From: Variovorax sp. OK212
Lineage (GTDB): Bacteria > Pseudomonadota > Gammaproteobacteria > Burkholderiales > Burkholderiaceae_C
Reading direction: 5' to 3'
DNA: 64,000 nucleotides
NCBI RefSeq assembly: GCF_900112425.1
Contig: NZ_FOLP01000007.1
Coordinates: 124,001 to 188,000 of the forward strand
Shown here: positions 27,673 through 35,898 of the stretch, in pieces
How the letters are laid out: every line of letters starts with the position of its first letter
How positions within the stretch are numbered: position 1 is the first letter of the stretch
The notes under the pieces: model-generated
Databases searched by the model: none
The model's input: the letters and a program-made list of their open reading frames with translations, nothing else
Told to the model about the DNA's origin: nothing
Made by a program: the position numbers and the translations under genes

Positions 27673-29466
27673 ATGCGACTGCTCGACCTACCCCTCACGA
27701 ACGCCCTGTCCCTTCACCCGGAAGCGCCAGCGCGCATCCGCAACGGCGCCGAAGCCCTGCTCGACACGCTGGTCGAGTGCGGCGTGGACACCATCTTCGG
27801 CTACCCCGGCGGCGCCGCATTGCCGCTGTACGACGCGCTGCACGGCGAGCCGCGGCTGCGCCATGTGCTGGTGCGCCACGAGCAGGCGGCCGTGCACGCG
27901 GCCGAAGGCTATGCGCGCAGCACGGGCCGCGTGGGCGTGGTGCTGGTGACCTCGGGGCCCGGCGTGGGCAACACCATCACCGGGCTGCTGGACGCGATGA
28001 GCGACTCGGTGCCCGTGCTGTGCATCAGCGGGCAGGTGGCCACCGCCGTCATCGGCACGCAGGCTTTCCAGGAGAGCGACGCGCTGGGCATGTCGCGCTC
28101 GGTGACCAAGTGGAACAAGCAGGTGCGCTCGGCCGACGACGTGCCCGCGCTGGTGCGCCGCGCGCTGGAGATCGCATCGGGCGGCCGCCCCGGGCCGGTG
28201 CTGCTCGACGTGCCCAAGGACATCCAGCTCAACCGCCTGGGTCACGCGCCGCAGTCCGACGCCGTACCGCTGCGCGCGTTGCGCACCAGCCGCTCGGCGC
28301 TGCCGCCCAAGGCCATGATGCAGCGCGCGGCAGACCTGCTTTCCACCGCGCGCCGCCCGGTGATCTACGGCGGCGGCGGGCTGGTGAATTCGGGCCCCGC
28401 CGCGTGCGAGGCCTTCACCAGGCTCGTGAACCTGATGCACGCGCCGTGCACGCTCACGCTGATGGGGCTGGGCGCGTTCCCGGCGTCGGACGCCAAGTTC
28501 ATCGGCATGCTGGGCATGCACGGCATGCTCGAAGCCAACCTGGCCATGCACGAGGCCGACCTGGTGGTGTGCATCGGCGCGCGCTTCGACGACCGCGTGA
28601 CCGGCAAGCTCGACGAGTTCTGCCCGCATGCGCGAAAGATCCACATCGACATCGACCCCGGCAGCATCAACAAGGTGGTGCAGGTCGACGTGCCGATGGT
28701 GGGCGACTGCGCGGTGATCCTCAACGGCCTGCTGGAGCTGCTGCCGGCCGAGGGCTTCGCGCCCGAGCGGCTCGCGCCGTGGTGGGCACGCATCGAGCGC
28801 TGGCGCGCCGAAGACTGCCTGGCCTTCACGCCGCGCGAGGACGCGATCCTGCCGCAGCAGCTGATGTCGTCGCTGCAGCGCGCCATCACCGCGAGCGGGC
28901 GCGACACCATCGTGTCGACCGACGTGGGCCAGCACCAGATGTGGGCTGCGCAGTACCTGCGTTTCGACAGCCCGCGGCACTGGCTCACATCGGGCGGCGC
29001 GGGCACCATGGGCTACGGCCTGCCGGCCGCCATCGGCGCGCAGATCGGCCACCCCGAGTCGATGGCCGTGTGCGTGAGCGGCGACGCGTCGGTGCTCATG
29101 AACATCCAGGAGCTGTCGACCGCGGTGCAGCACCGCGTGCCGGTGAAGCTGGTGCTGTGCAACAACGGCTACATGGGCATGGTGCGCCAGTGGCAGGAGT
29201 TGAACCACGGCAACCGCCTGAGCCACAGCTGGAACGAGGCGCTGCCCGATTTCGTTGCGCTGGCCAAGGCTTTCGGTTGGGGTGCGCGCCGGGTGACCGA
29301 CCCGGCCGATCTCGAAGACGCACTGGCCGAATGCCTGGCGAGCGAGGGGCCGTTCTTTCTCAATGTGGAAGTGGCTGCGCAGGAGAACTGCTTCCCGATG
29401 ATGCCGTCGGGGCATGGGCACCACCGGGTGATGCTGGCGAAGGACCGGTGGTACGAGGAGGCTTGA
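27673..29466 (+). CDS. ThDP-dependent acetolactate synthase large-subunit-like enzyme
   Basis: This 597-aa protein has the three-domain ThDP fold. The cofactor-activating Glu is in VLVRHEQAAVHAAEGYAR, GPGVGNTITGLLDA matches the pyrimidine domain, and the Mg/ThDP site is GDASVLMNIQELSTA ... LCNNGYMG. CIGARFDDRVTGKLDEFCPHA in the middle is characteristic of acetolactate synthase catalytic subunits. No regulatory small subunit or ilvC follows, so this is an isolated copy under Lrp-type control. It may instead make or break a related 2-oxo acid. Confidence 0.82.
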   Translation: MRLLDLPLTNALSLHPEAPARIRNGAEALLDTLVECGVDTIFGYPGGAALPLYDALHGEPRLRHVLVRHEQAAVHAAEGYARSTGRVGVVLVTSGPGVGNTITGLLDAMSDSVPVLCISGQVATAVIGTQAFQESDALGMSRSVTKWNKQVRSADDVPALVRRALEIASGGRPGPVLLDVPKDIQLNRLGHAPQSDAVPLRALRTSRSALPPKAMMQRAADLLSTARRPVIYGGGGLVNSGPAACEAFTRLVNLMHAPCTLTLMGLGAFPASDAKFIGMLGMHGMLEANLAMHEADLVVCIGARFDDRVTGKLDEFCPHARKIHIDIDPGSINKVVQVDVPMVGDCAVILNGLLELLPAEGFAPERLAPWWARIERWRAEDCLAFTPREDAILPQQLMSSLQRAITASGRDTIVSTDVGQHQMWAAQYLRFDSPRHWLTSGGAGTMGYGLPAAIGAQIGHPESMAVCVSGDASVLMNIQELSTAVQHRVPVKLVLCNNGYMGMVRQWQELNHGNRLSHSWNEALPDFVALAKAFGWGARRVTDPADLEDALAECLASEGPFFLNVEVAAQENCFPMMPSGHGHHRVMLAKDRWYEEA

Positions 29467-30354
29467 GGGTTCTTTGTCTTGTTCCCTCTCTCGCTGGGAG
29501 AGGGCACTGTGCTTTCGATGAAGCGCAGCGCCTGTTCGGAGGCCGATGCCCTCACCCCAACCCTCTCCCGGAGGGAGAGGGAGTAAGACCTCACGCCGCG
29601 TTGTGTTGTGCCATGTCCCTGGTCCTGTCTCTCTCTCTCTCGAGAGAGGGCAGAACCTGGCGCAGCGCTTTGCCTTCTGTCTTGTCCCCTCTCCCTCTGG
29701 GCGAGGGTCAGGGTGAGGGCATCGGCCTCACAACATCGCGCGGCCTTGATTGCCGCTCACCCTCACCCGAGCCCTCTCCCCAAGGGGAGAGGGGGCGATA
29801 CCCCACGCGCGCTGTGTGGTGTCGTGTCTCCGGTCTTGTCCCCTCTCCCTCTGGGAGAGGGTTAGGGTGAGGGCATCGGCCTCACAACATCGCGCGGCCT
29901 GGATTGCCGCTCACCCTCACCCCAACCCTCTCCCCAAGGGGAGAGGGGGCAATACCCCACGCGCGCTGTGTGGTGTCGTGTCTCCGGTCTTGTCCCCTCT
30001 CCCAGAGGGAGAGGGAGTAAGACCTCGCGTCGCGTTGTGTTGTGCCATGTCCCCGGTCCTGTCTCTTTCGAGAGGGGCAGAACCTGGCGCAGCGCTGAGC
30101 CTTCTGTCTTGTTCCCTCTCCCTCTGGGAGAGGGTCAGGGTGAGGGCATCGGCCTCACAACATCGCGCGGCCTTGATTGCCGCTCACCCTCACCCCAACC
30201 CTCTCCCCAAGGGGAGAGGGGGCAATACCCCACGCGCGCTGTGTGGTGTCGTGTCTCCGGTCTTGTCCCCTCTCCCTTTGGGAGAGGGCGTCATGCGCAA
30301 GGCAATGGCCTCATTAGTGGACAGATCAGTCTGAAATAATTTATCCTCCGCCCT
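29467..30354. repeat. Mosaic array of two repeat types, order B-A-A-B-A, in an intergenic region
   Basis: Type A is 154 bp long with near-identical copies at 29681-29834, 29835-29988 and 30108-30261. Each contains a palindrome with arms CCCTCTCCCC and GGGGAGAGGG, the phrase GGCATCGGCCTCACAACATC and a GCGCGCTGTGTGGTGTC segment. Type B copies at 29571-29680 (110 bp) and 30005-30107 (103 bp) share GAGTAAGACCTC, GTTGTGTTGTGCCATGTC and AACCTGGCGCAGCGCT. They differ in length at a CT run. Partial arms of the same GGGAGAGGG type flank the array on both sides. No spacer pattern or transposase is present. The open frames across it are by-products of the repeats. Confidence 0.85.
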
Positions 30355-30933
30355 ATGGCAAGACCCAAAGCATTCGACCGCGAAACCGCCCTGGAGGGCG
30401 CCATCCCCGTGTTCTCCGATCTCGGCTACGACGGCACCTCCACCGAGGTGCTGCTCAACGCCATGGGCATCAGCCGACAGAGCATGTACGACACCTTCGG
30501 CGACAAGCGCCGCCTCTACCTCGAAGCCCTGCAGCACTACGCGGCGGGCCACGTGGCGGAGCACTTGCGCGTGCTCAACAGCGCGCCTTCGCCGCTGCGC
30601 GGCATCGAAGCGATGTTCGAGGCGATGGTCGTCAAGTCCACCCGCGCGGGTGAGCCGGGCTGCCTGGGCATTGGCGCGATCTGCGAATTCGGCCGCTCCG
30701 ACGACGAGGTCTCGCTGCTGACCGACACCGCCGGGCGCACGTTGCAGGCGGCGCTCGAGCGCCGCGTGGCCGAGGCCAAGGCGGCGGGCGAAGCCGGTGC
30801 CGACGTGGACGTGCGCACCGCCGCGCAGTTTCTTGGCGCCACCTTGTCGGGTTTGAAGATTTCCGCGCGGGGAGGGGCTTCGGCCGACGTCCTGCGCGGG
30901 GTCGCCCGCCTGGCCATTCGAAGTCTGCGGTAA
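30355..30933 (+). CDS. TetR family transcriptional regulator
   Basis: This 192-aa protein has the TetR helix-turn-helix at residues 10-50 (ETALEGAIPVFSDLGYDGTSTEVLLNAMGISRQSMYDTFGDKRRLY) and a ligand domain with CLGIGAICEFGRSDDEV, a pattern of the SCO/YcdC-like group. The start lies just after an AT-rich promoter-like stretch (CTGAAATAATTTATCC), where the local GC drops sharply. The SDR gene 88 nt downstream on the same strand is the likely target or partner. Confidence 0.9.
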   Translation: MARPKAFDRETALEGAIPVFSDLGYDGTSTEVLLNAMGISRQSMYDTFGDKRRLYLEALQHYAAGHVAEHLRVLNSAPSPLRGIEAMFEAMVVKSTRAGEPGCLGIGAICEFGRSDDEVSLLTDTAGRTLQAALERRVAEAKAAGEAGADVDVRTAAQFLGATLSGLKISARGGASADVLRGVARLAIRSLR

Positions 30934-31021
30934 CCGCCGCAGGCCATTCACGCAGCGCCCGCCCGGGCGCGTTTTTTGGCTCTATTCTGGATCGATTGAT
31001 CCAATAAAAAGGAAGTGCATC

Positions 31022-31759
31022 GTGTCGAACACTCTCTCGAACAAGGTGGCCTTGGTCACCGGCGGATCGCGCGGCATCGGCGCGGCCATCGTGCGGCGAC
31101 TCGCACGCGACGGCGCGGCCGTGGCCTTCACCTATTCGGCTTCGGCCGACAAGGCGCAGGCGCTGGTGAAGGACATTGCGGCCGCGGGCGGCGAGGCGCT
31201 GGCCATCCAGGCCGACAGCGCCGACGCCGGCGCGGTGCAGCAGGCCGTGGCGCAGACCGCCGAGACCTTCGGGCGCCTCGACATCCTGGTCAACAACGCC
31301 GGCGTGCTGACGCACGGCACGGTCGACGACTTTGCCATTGCCGACTTCGACCGCATGGTCGCCGTCAACGTGCGCGCGGTGTTCGTCGGCACGCAGGCCG
31401 CGGTGCGGCACATGGGCCAGGGCGGGCGCGTGATCAACATCGGCAGCGTGAGCGCGGAGCGCGCCGGGCTCGCGGGCGCGGCGGTGTACAGCATGACCAA
31501 GGGCGCCGTCGCCTCGCTCACCAAGGGGCTGGCGCGCGACCTCGGCGCGCGCGGCATCACGGTGAACGCGGTGCAGCCCGGCCCGACCGAGACCGACATG
31601 GCCGCGGAGGAATACCGCGACTGGCTGCGCACGCTGATGGCGCTGGGCCGCATGGGCCAGGACAGCGAGATCGCCAACATGGTGGCATTTCTCGCGGGGC
31701 CCGAGTCGAGCTTCGTGACGGGCGCGGCGCTGACGGTGGACGGCGGCTATCTCGCCTGA
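31022..31759 (+). CDS. Short-chain dehydrogenase/reductase
   Basis: This 245-aa classical SDR starts at a GTG 7 nt after AAGGAAG. The NAD(P) loop is ALVTGGSRGIGAAIVRRLARDGA. NNAGV is present, the catalytic Ser is in INIGSVSAERAG, and YSMTKG gives the Tyr/Lys pair. PGPTETDM and VTGAALTVDGGYLA complete the family pattern. It probably acts on an alcohol or 3-oxoacyl-type substrate. Its TGA lies inside a 10-bp tandem repeat. Confidence 0.9.
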   Translation: MSNTLSNKVALVTGGSRGIGAAIVRRLARDGAAVAFTYSASADKAQALVKDIAAAGGEALAIQADSADAGAVQQAVAQTAETFGRLDILVNNAGVLTHGTVDDFAIADFDRMVAVNVRAVFVGTQAAVRHMGQGGRVINIGSVSAERAGLAGAAVYSMTKGAVASLTKGLARDLGARGITVNAVQPGPTETDMAAEEYRDWLRTLMALGRMGQDSEIANMVAFLAGPESSFVTGAALTVDGGYLA

Positions 31760-31803
31760 CCGCGCCTGACCGCGCCTGACCGGGCCTGACCGGGCCTGGC
31801 AGG
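31754..31803. repeat. 10-bp tandem repeat overlapping the SDR stop codon
   Basis: The unit GCCTGACCGC/G occurs four times in a row with a degenerate fifth (GCCTGGCAGG). The first copy contains the SDR stop codon TGA and each later full copy repeats it. Confidence 0.7.
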
Positions 31804-31807
31804 GCGC

Positions 31808-33571
31808 CTACGAGTGCCCGTCCACCCGCATCTGGAACAGGAAGTACGGCGGTATGCACGCACCGTGCCCTTCGGGCTGGCCGTCGGCCTGCGCGCAGAT
31901 GTAGTCGTCGCGGCAGGCCTGCCCGGCCGAGCAGCTGCGCAGGTTGCCGGGGCGCGTGTGCCTGGCCAGGCATTCGCCGAAGGGCTTCTTCGCGGCGAGG
32001 CAGCTGTTGAAGTCGCTCAGGATGGCGATGCCGCCGCAGGTGCCGTTCTTGTCGGCGGGGTCGCAGGGCCCCGAGCACATGCCGCCCGGGAACCCGACCG
32101 ACGTGGTCTCGCACACCGAAGCCGCGCCTTCGCAGGCAATGCGCGGCCGCTTCTGCGCGCGGTCCAGCCACGGGTTGGCCGAGGGCGTGATGCGCGTGGG
32201 TTCGCAGCGCGCGCCGACCGTGGCTTTGCCGGGCGCGGCGTTGGGCTCGTCGGGTTCGCCGGGTTCGGCCAGCGGGCGGAACGGATCGGGCCGCGGCGTC
32301 GACAGCGCGGCGCGCACATAGATGGCGCGGCGCGCCAGCTCGTCCTGCACATGCGGTGAATGCGGCACCGCGAGCGCGTTGCCCGTGGTGAAGGTGCGCG
32401 AGGCGCCGCGCCGGTCGACGCCCAGCAGGTGAAAGCCCGCGACGGCGCGGCTCTGGTGGCAGCCCGCGCAGCTCAGGTCGTCCAGGCGGCGCAGCACGGC
32501 CTGCGGCGATGCCAGCGTGCGGCTGTTTTCCACGGCCTTCCATTCACCGGGTGCGAAGACTTGCGCGAAGGGCTGGTTGGCGAGCCGCTCGAGCCCGCGC
32601 GGCGCGACCGAGATGGATTCGGTCGCCAGGAACTTCTCGGGGATCTGCAAGGTGGCTTCGTCCAGCGCCCGCAGGTTGGCGGGCTGCTGCAGCCACTGTT
32701 GCAGCTCCTTGCGCAGCGGTGCATCGGCCTTGAGCTTCGCGAAGTCGGGCGTGTTCTCCAGCGGCCCCACGTCGAAGCTTTTTGCGCTCGCGTTCCAGCG
32801 GAAAGCGCGCAGCATGTATTCGGCATGGCCGCCCAGGTCAGGCCGCACGGCAGACGGCCAGCGCACGCTCTGCAGGTTGGTCGTGACCTGCGAGATGCGG
32901 GCGGGCGCAAGGCGTTGGGGCGCGAGGGGCCCGTCTGTCGATACCAGCCAGCGGCCGGTCGCTTCGTCGCTCATCGAGGCCTGCGGCGGCTGCCAGCGCT
33001 TCGCGGCCTCGGCGCAACTTCCGTTGGCATCGGGCGCATCGCCGCGCAGCTCGACGTTCACCGTCATGGGCAGGCGCGACTGCATCGCGGGTGTGCGGTA
33101 GGCCAGCCGATAAACCAGCCGCGTTTCTCCGCACGCGCCGTCCTTCTCCTGGAACGGCCGGCGGTCCATGCGGTTGGCCACGCCCACCAGTTCGAAGTAG
33201 GCGTCGGGGCTCGCGAGCCAGCGCGCGTCGAACAGGCGGTGCGGGTACTTCGCGATGCCGACGCCGGCCTGCTTGTCGCGCCGCTGGATGCCGGCCAGGC
33301 TCGCGCCGATCGGCTCGGTGACGGCGCGCCATGCTGGCGAGCGCATCAGCGCCTGGTTGGTCGCGATGCCGTCGGCGCCCGGTGTCTCGCCGAACCAGCG
33401 CGCGAAACCCGCGCCGGATTTTTCCGCGGCCTGCAAGGCAGCGGGCGAGGTGACGAGGAGCACCGGCGCGGCCGCAGTCGTGGCTGTGGTCGTGGCTGCG
33501 GTCGTGGCGGTGGCAGCGAGGGCGAACGCCAGCGCAAGACCGGCGGGCAGGCAGTGTTTGAAAAAATGCAC
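31808..33571 (-). CDS. Large secreted protein with one CxxCH site and Cys-rich C-terminus
   Basis: This 587-aa protein has a signal peptide (CLPAGLALAFALAATATTAA). A long central region is without a known family. A single heme c-type motif lies in DDLSCAGCHQSRAVAGFHLLG at about residue 378, followed by 200 residues with many Cys (CDPADKNGTCGG, CLARHTRPGNLRSC, CIPPYFLFQ), as if disulfide-rich. The combination suggests an exported cytochrome-like or peroxidase-like protein, but no family can be named. It stands alone, convergent with the SDR gene. Confidence 0.7.
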   Translation of the reverse strand: MHFFKHCLPAGLALAFALAATATTAATTTATTAAAPVLLVTSPAALQAAEKSGAGFARWFGETPGADGIATNQALMRSPAWRAVTEPIGASLAGIQRRDKQAGVGIAKYPHRLFDARWLASPDAYFELVGVANRMDRRPFQEKDGACGETRLVYRLAYRTPAMQSRLPMTVNVELRGDAPDANGSCAEAAKRWQPPQASMSDEATGRWLVSTDGPLAPQRLAPARISQVTTNLQSVRWPSAVRPDLGGHAEYMLRAFRWNASAKSFDVGPLENTPDFAKLKADAPLRKELQQWLQQPANLRALDEATLQIPEKFLATESISVAPRGLERLANQPFAQVFAPGEWKAVENSRTLASPQAVLRRLDDLSCAGCHQSRAVAGFHLLGVDRRGASRTFTTGNALAVPHSPHVQDELARRAIYVRAALSTPRPDPFRPLAEPGEPDEPNAAPGKATVGARCEPTRITPSANPWLDRAQKRPRIACEGAASVCETTSVGFPGGMCSGPCDPADKNGTCGGIAILSDFNSCLAAKKPFGECLARHTRPGNLRSCSAGQACRDDYICAQADGQPEGHGACIPPYFLFQMRVDGHS

Positions 33572-33627
33572 GCGGACGATTGTGCCGCGCGCTCAGGCGT
33601 TTGCCCCAGGCTGCGAGGGCAGATGAT

Positions 33628-34020
33628 CAGTCGGTGACCAGCGCCGCGTCGACCACGCGCACGCGGTGGTCGATGTAGTAGCCGCCGAACTCGGTAGCGC
33701 AGCACGAGCCGCGTGCATGACGTGCAGCGGTACACGTCGCAGCGGTTGAAGGGGAAGTGCAGCACCGAGAGGGGCGCCTCGGGCGAGTCGTATCGCGTGC
33801 CCTTGGGGTGCGATTCTTCGAAGGTCGGTTCGTACAGCTCGGGGTCGCGCAGCGTGCCGACCTGCTGCATCAATGCGGCGGGCCAGCGCTCTTCGGTGAT
33901 GCTTTCCCATGCGGTGGCGCCTTGAAGGCGGCACGGGCACGGTGACGCCGAAGGCGCCGATGCCTGCGCGAGTTGCCGCAGCGTGGCGGCGTCGAGCAGG
34001 AGAGGAGAGGGCGTGTTCAT
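33628..34020 (-). pseudogene. Small hypothetical protein with a probable 1-nt frameshift
   Basis: The ATG at 34020 follows AGGAGAGGAGAG. The protein begins MNTPSPLLLDAATLRQLA and continues through EPTFEESHPKGTRYDSPEAP to CDVYRCTSCTRLVLRY. It then turns Arg-rich. Supplying one base near 33693 restores TEFGGYYIDHRVRVVD and a stop at 33628-33630, giving about 131 aa. I do not recognise a family. CDVYRCTSCTR could hold a metal. The lone receiver-domain gene at 34035 lies immediately upstream on the same strand. Confidence 0.5.
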
Positions 34021-34034
34021 GCCCCGAGTCTGCT

Positions 34035-34418
34035 TCAGCGGCGCGGCGAAATGTTCAGCTGCTTGCAGAATTCGTAGAAGGCCTCGAGCTGCAGCGACTT
34101 GTCGAACACCGCGTCCACACCCGCGGACAGCGCGCCTTCGCGCACCTCGGAACTCGCATAGTTCATGAGCACCACCGTGCGCTGGGCCGGGGACTTGTGC
34201 TCCTTCAGGTACTGCGCCACCGTCAGCCCGTTGCCTTCGGCCAGGAAGATGTCGATGACCGCGGCGTCCCAGCCCTCGGGGTTGTCCTTGAGCCAGTGAA
34301 TGGCGTCGTCGGACGTCGTGGCGTTGCCGATGACATCGCATTCGCAAAAGTGTTGCAACCCGTCGGTCAGCGTGTCGGCGATCAGGGGGTTGTCTTCTAT
34401 CAGGTAGATGCGGGTCAT
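34035..34418 (-). CDS. Single-domain response regulator (receiver only)
   Basis: This 127-aa receiver domain has the acidic pair in YLIEDNP, the phosphoacceptor Asp in AAVIDIFLAEGNG and the Lys in AVFDKSLQ. At the position where a Thr or Ser normally follows strand 4 it has Asn (VVLMNYASSE), which may alter switching. No output domain is present, so it may act by protein contact. No histidine kinase is nearby. It is divergent from a second receiver-only gene at 34602. Confidence 0.85.
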   Translation of the reverse strand: MTRIYLIEDNPLIADTLTDGLQHFCECDVIGNATTSDDAIHWLKDNPEGWDAAVIDIFLAEGNGLTVAQYLKEHKSPAQRTVVLMNYASSEVREGALSAGVDAVFDKSLQLEAFYEFCKQLNISPRR

Positions 34419-34601
34419 TGGCAGGGCCGGAAAAGCGCTCGTTCTCGTCGTTGTGGCTCGGCTTGTCTCGGGCCGAGGCGGTCATTTTCTCTGCGCAGGG
34501 GTGGTGCCGAGTCGGACAACGCCGCCATCTGGCGTAGATCCCTGCGCGTGGAGAGCCTCGGGCGATGCAAGGTCGCGGTTTGTCTGGAAAAATGGAAATC
34601 A

Positions 34602-34982
34602 ATGACAACCGAACCAGCTTCATCCGCAGAACAACAAAGAAAACTCAGGGTGCTCCTTGTAGAGGACGACGCCGACACGCTGGCCGCCACGCTGCGTCTG
34701 CTCGAGGCCATGGGGCACTGGGCCACCGGCGTGCGCAGCGCCGAGGCGGCCATTGCGCGCTTCTTCGAAGGGGCTTTCGACGTAGTGATGGTGGACATCG
34801 GCCTGCCGGCGCTCTCGGGCCGCGACTTTGCCGAGCGGCTGCTGCGCGACCACCGCGTGCCGGTCGTCTTCGTGACCGGGCAGGCCGAACCCGCCCAGAC
34901 CCTGCCGGGCACCGCGTGGCTGCGCAAGCCCTACACGCTCGAGCAACTGGCGGCGGTGCTGGAAAGTTCGACGGCGCCTTAG
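34602..34982 (+). CDS. Single-domain response regulator (receiver only)
   Basis: This 126-aa protein has a short Gln/Arg-rich start followed by VLLVEDDADTLAATLRLLEAMGH, phosphoacceptor VVMVDIGLPALSGRDF, the Thr in VVFVTGQ and the Lys in WLRKPYTLEQL. It is receiver only, like its divergent neighbour at 34035-34418. The ribosome-binding site is weak (GGAAATCA). An ATG at 34592 is in another frame and was not used. The pair could be partners of a hybrid kinase encoded elsewhere. Confidence 0.82.
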   Translation: MTTEPASSAEQQRKLRVLLVEDDADTLAATLRLLEAMGHWATGVRSAEAAIARFFEGAFDVVMVDIGLPALSGRDFAERLLRDHRVPVVFVTGQAEPAQTLPGTAWLRKPYTLEQLAAVLESSTAP

Positions 34983-35084
34983 GTCCGTAGGCCCCTCAGG
35001 CCTTCGGCGCGCGCATCACTGGCGTACAAGACCGCGCGGCGGGGCGGCCGTATCGTGCGGCGGTCTTCCACTTGCACACCTGCG

Positions 35085-35864
35085 ATGCCGCTCTCTTTCA
35101 CGCCCCCTTTCACTTCGTCCGGCCGCAGCGCGCTGGTGCAGGCGCCGCCATGGCACTACGCCGGCTGGCTGGTCAATGTTGCCTTCGCGTTCGATGCCGC
35201 GCGCGGCGCCACGCTGGTGCCACCGGAACTCGGCAAGGCCACCGGCCAGGGCTGCGTGCACTTCGCCGATTGGCAGGCCTGCGGCGACGACGGCCATGAA
35301 CTGCTCGACCCCGTGTACGCGCAGTACCGCGAGACCATCGTGGTGCTCGAGATCGATGCAAAAGAAGGCGAGGGCGAGCGCTTCTATTGCCCGCTGATCT
35401 ACGTCGACCAGGACATCTCGATGCTGCGCGGCTGGCTGCAGGGCTGGCCCAAGAAGATAGGGCAGACCTGGGTCACACGCAGCCTGCCGCTGATTCATCC
35501 GGCCGCCGCGCCGCTGTCCGCGGGCAGCCGGCTGGGCGCGAGCCTCAGCGTGAAGGAGCGCCGGCTGGTCGATGCCCGCGTCACGCTGACGGGCGAGAAG
35601 GCCGGGCGGCTGGGGTTTCTTTCAGCGCCGACCATCGGCGCCGTCGGCTGGCCCGACCTCACGCAGCCTGAACGCGCGGCGGTGCCGCGCTACCTGCGCG
35701 CCGACATCATCGACCGCGTCGAGTCGGGCTGGACGGCCGGCAGCGCGAGCCTGCAGTTCCATGCGCACCCGGTCGAGGAACTGGCGCTGCTCGGCGAGGT
35801 GCGGGCCACGACCGCCAGCGCGGGGTGGATGGGCATCACCGTGCGCGGTGCGCTCGCTGCGTGA
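35085..35864 (+). CDS. Acetoacetate decarboxylase family protein
   Basis: This 259-aa protein has the ADC fold. YRETIVVLEIDAKEGEGERFYCPLIYVDQDISMLRG is followed by LQGWPKK near residue 123. This matches the EGFPKK loop in which the first Lys forms the Schiff base in true acetoacetate decarboxylase. Many relatives instead act as aldolase-dehydratases on 2-oxo acids, so decarboxylation of acetoacetate is not certain. It is 34 nt upstream of an AraC-type gene on the same strand. Confidence 0.8.
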   Translation: MPLSFTPPFTSSGRSALVQAPPWHYAGWLVNVAFAFDAARGATLVPPELGKATGQGCVHFADWQACGDDGHELLDPVYAQYRETIVVLEIDAKEGEGERFYCPLIYVDQDISMLRGWLQGWPKKIGQTWVTRSLPLIHPAAAPLSAGSRLGASLSVKERRLVDARVTLTGEKAGRLGFLSAPTIGAVGWPDLTQPERAAVPRYLRADIIDRVESGWTAGSASLQFHAHPVEELALLGEVRATTASAGWMGITVRGALAA

Positions 35865-35898
35865 GCTGCAAGGCCTGCATGCCGCTACCCTTCGGGGA

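Noticed and set aside
27777..29870. Long alternative frame over the ThDP enzyme gene and into the repeats
   Set aside because: Arg/Ala/Gly/His-rich translation with no motifs; the ThDP frame has all catalytic blocks.
29608..30339. Small proteins in the repeat array
   Set aside because: The open frames translate the repeat itself (SLWERVRVRAS...), differ between copies only by repeat changes and have no ribosome-binding sites.
29467..30354. CRISPR array
   Set aside because: The repeated units are 103-154 bp, nearly adjacent and without unique spacers; no cas genes nearby.
34592..34601. Alternative ATG for the second receiver gene
   Set aside because: It is in a different frame and leads to an Arg-rich peptide without motifs.
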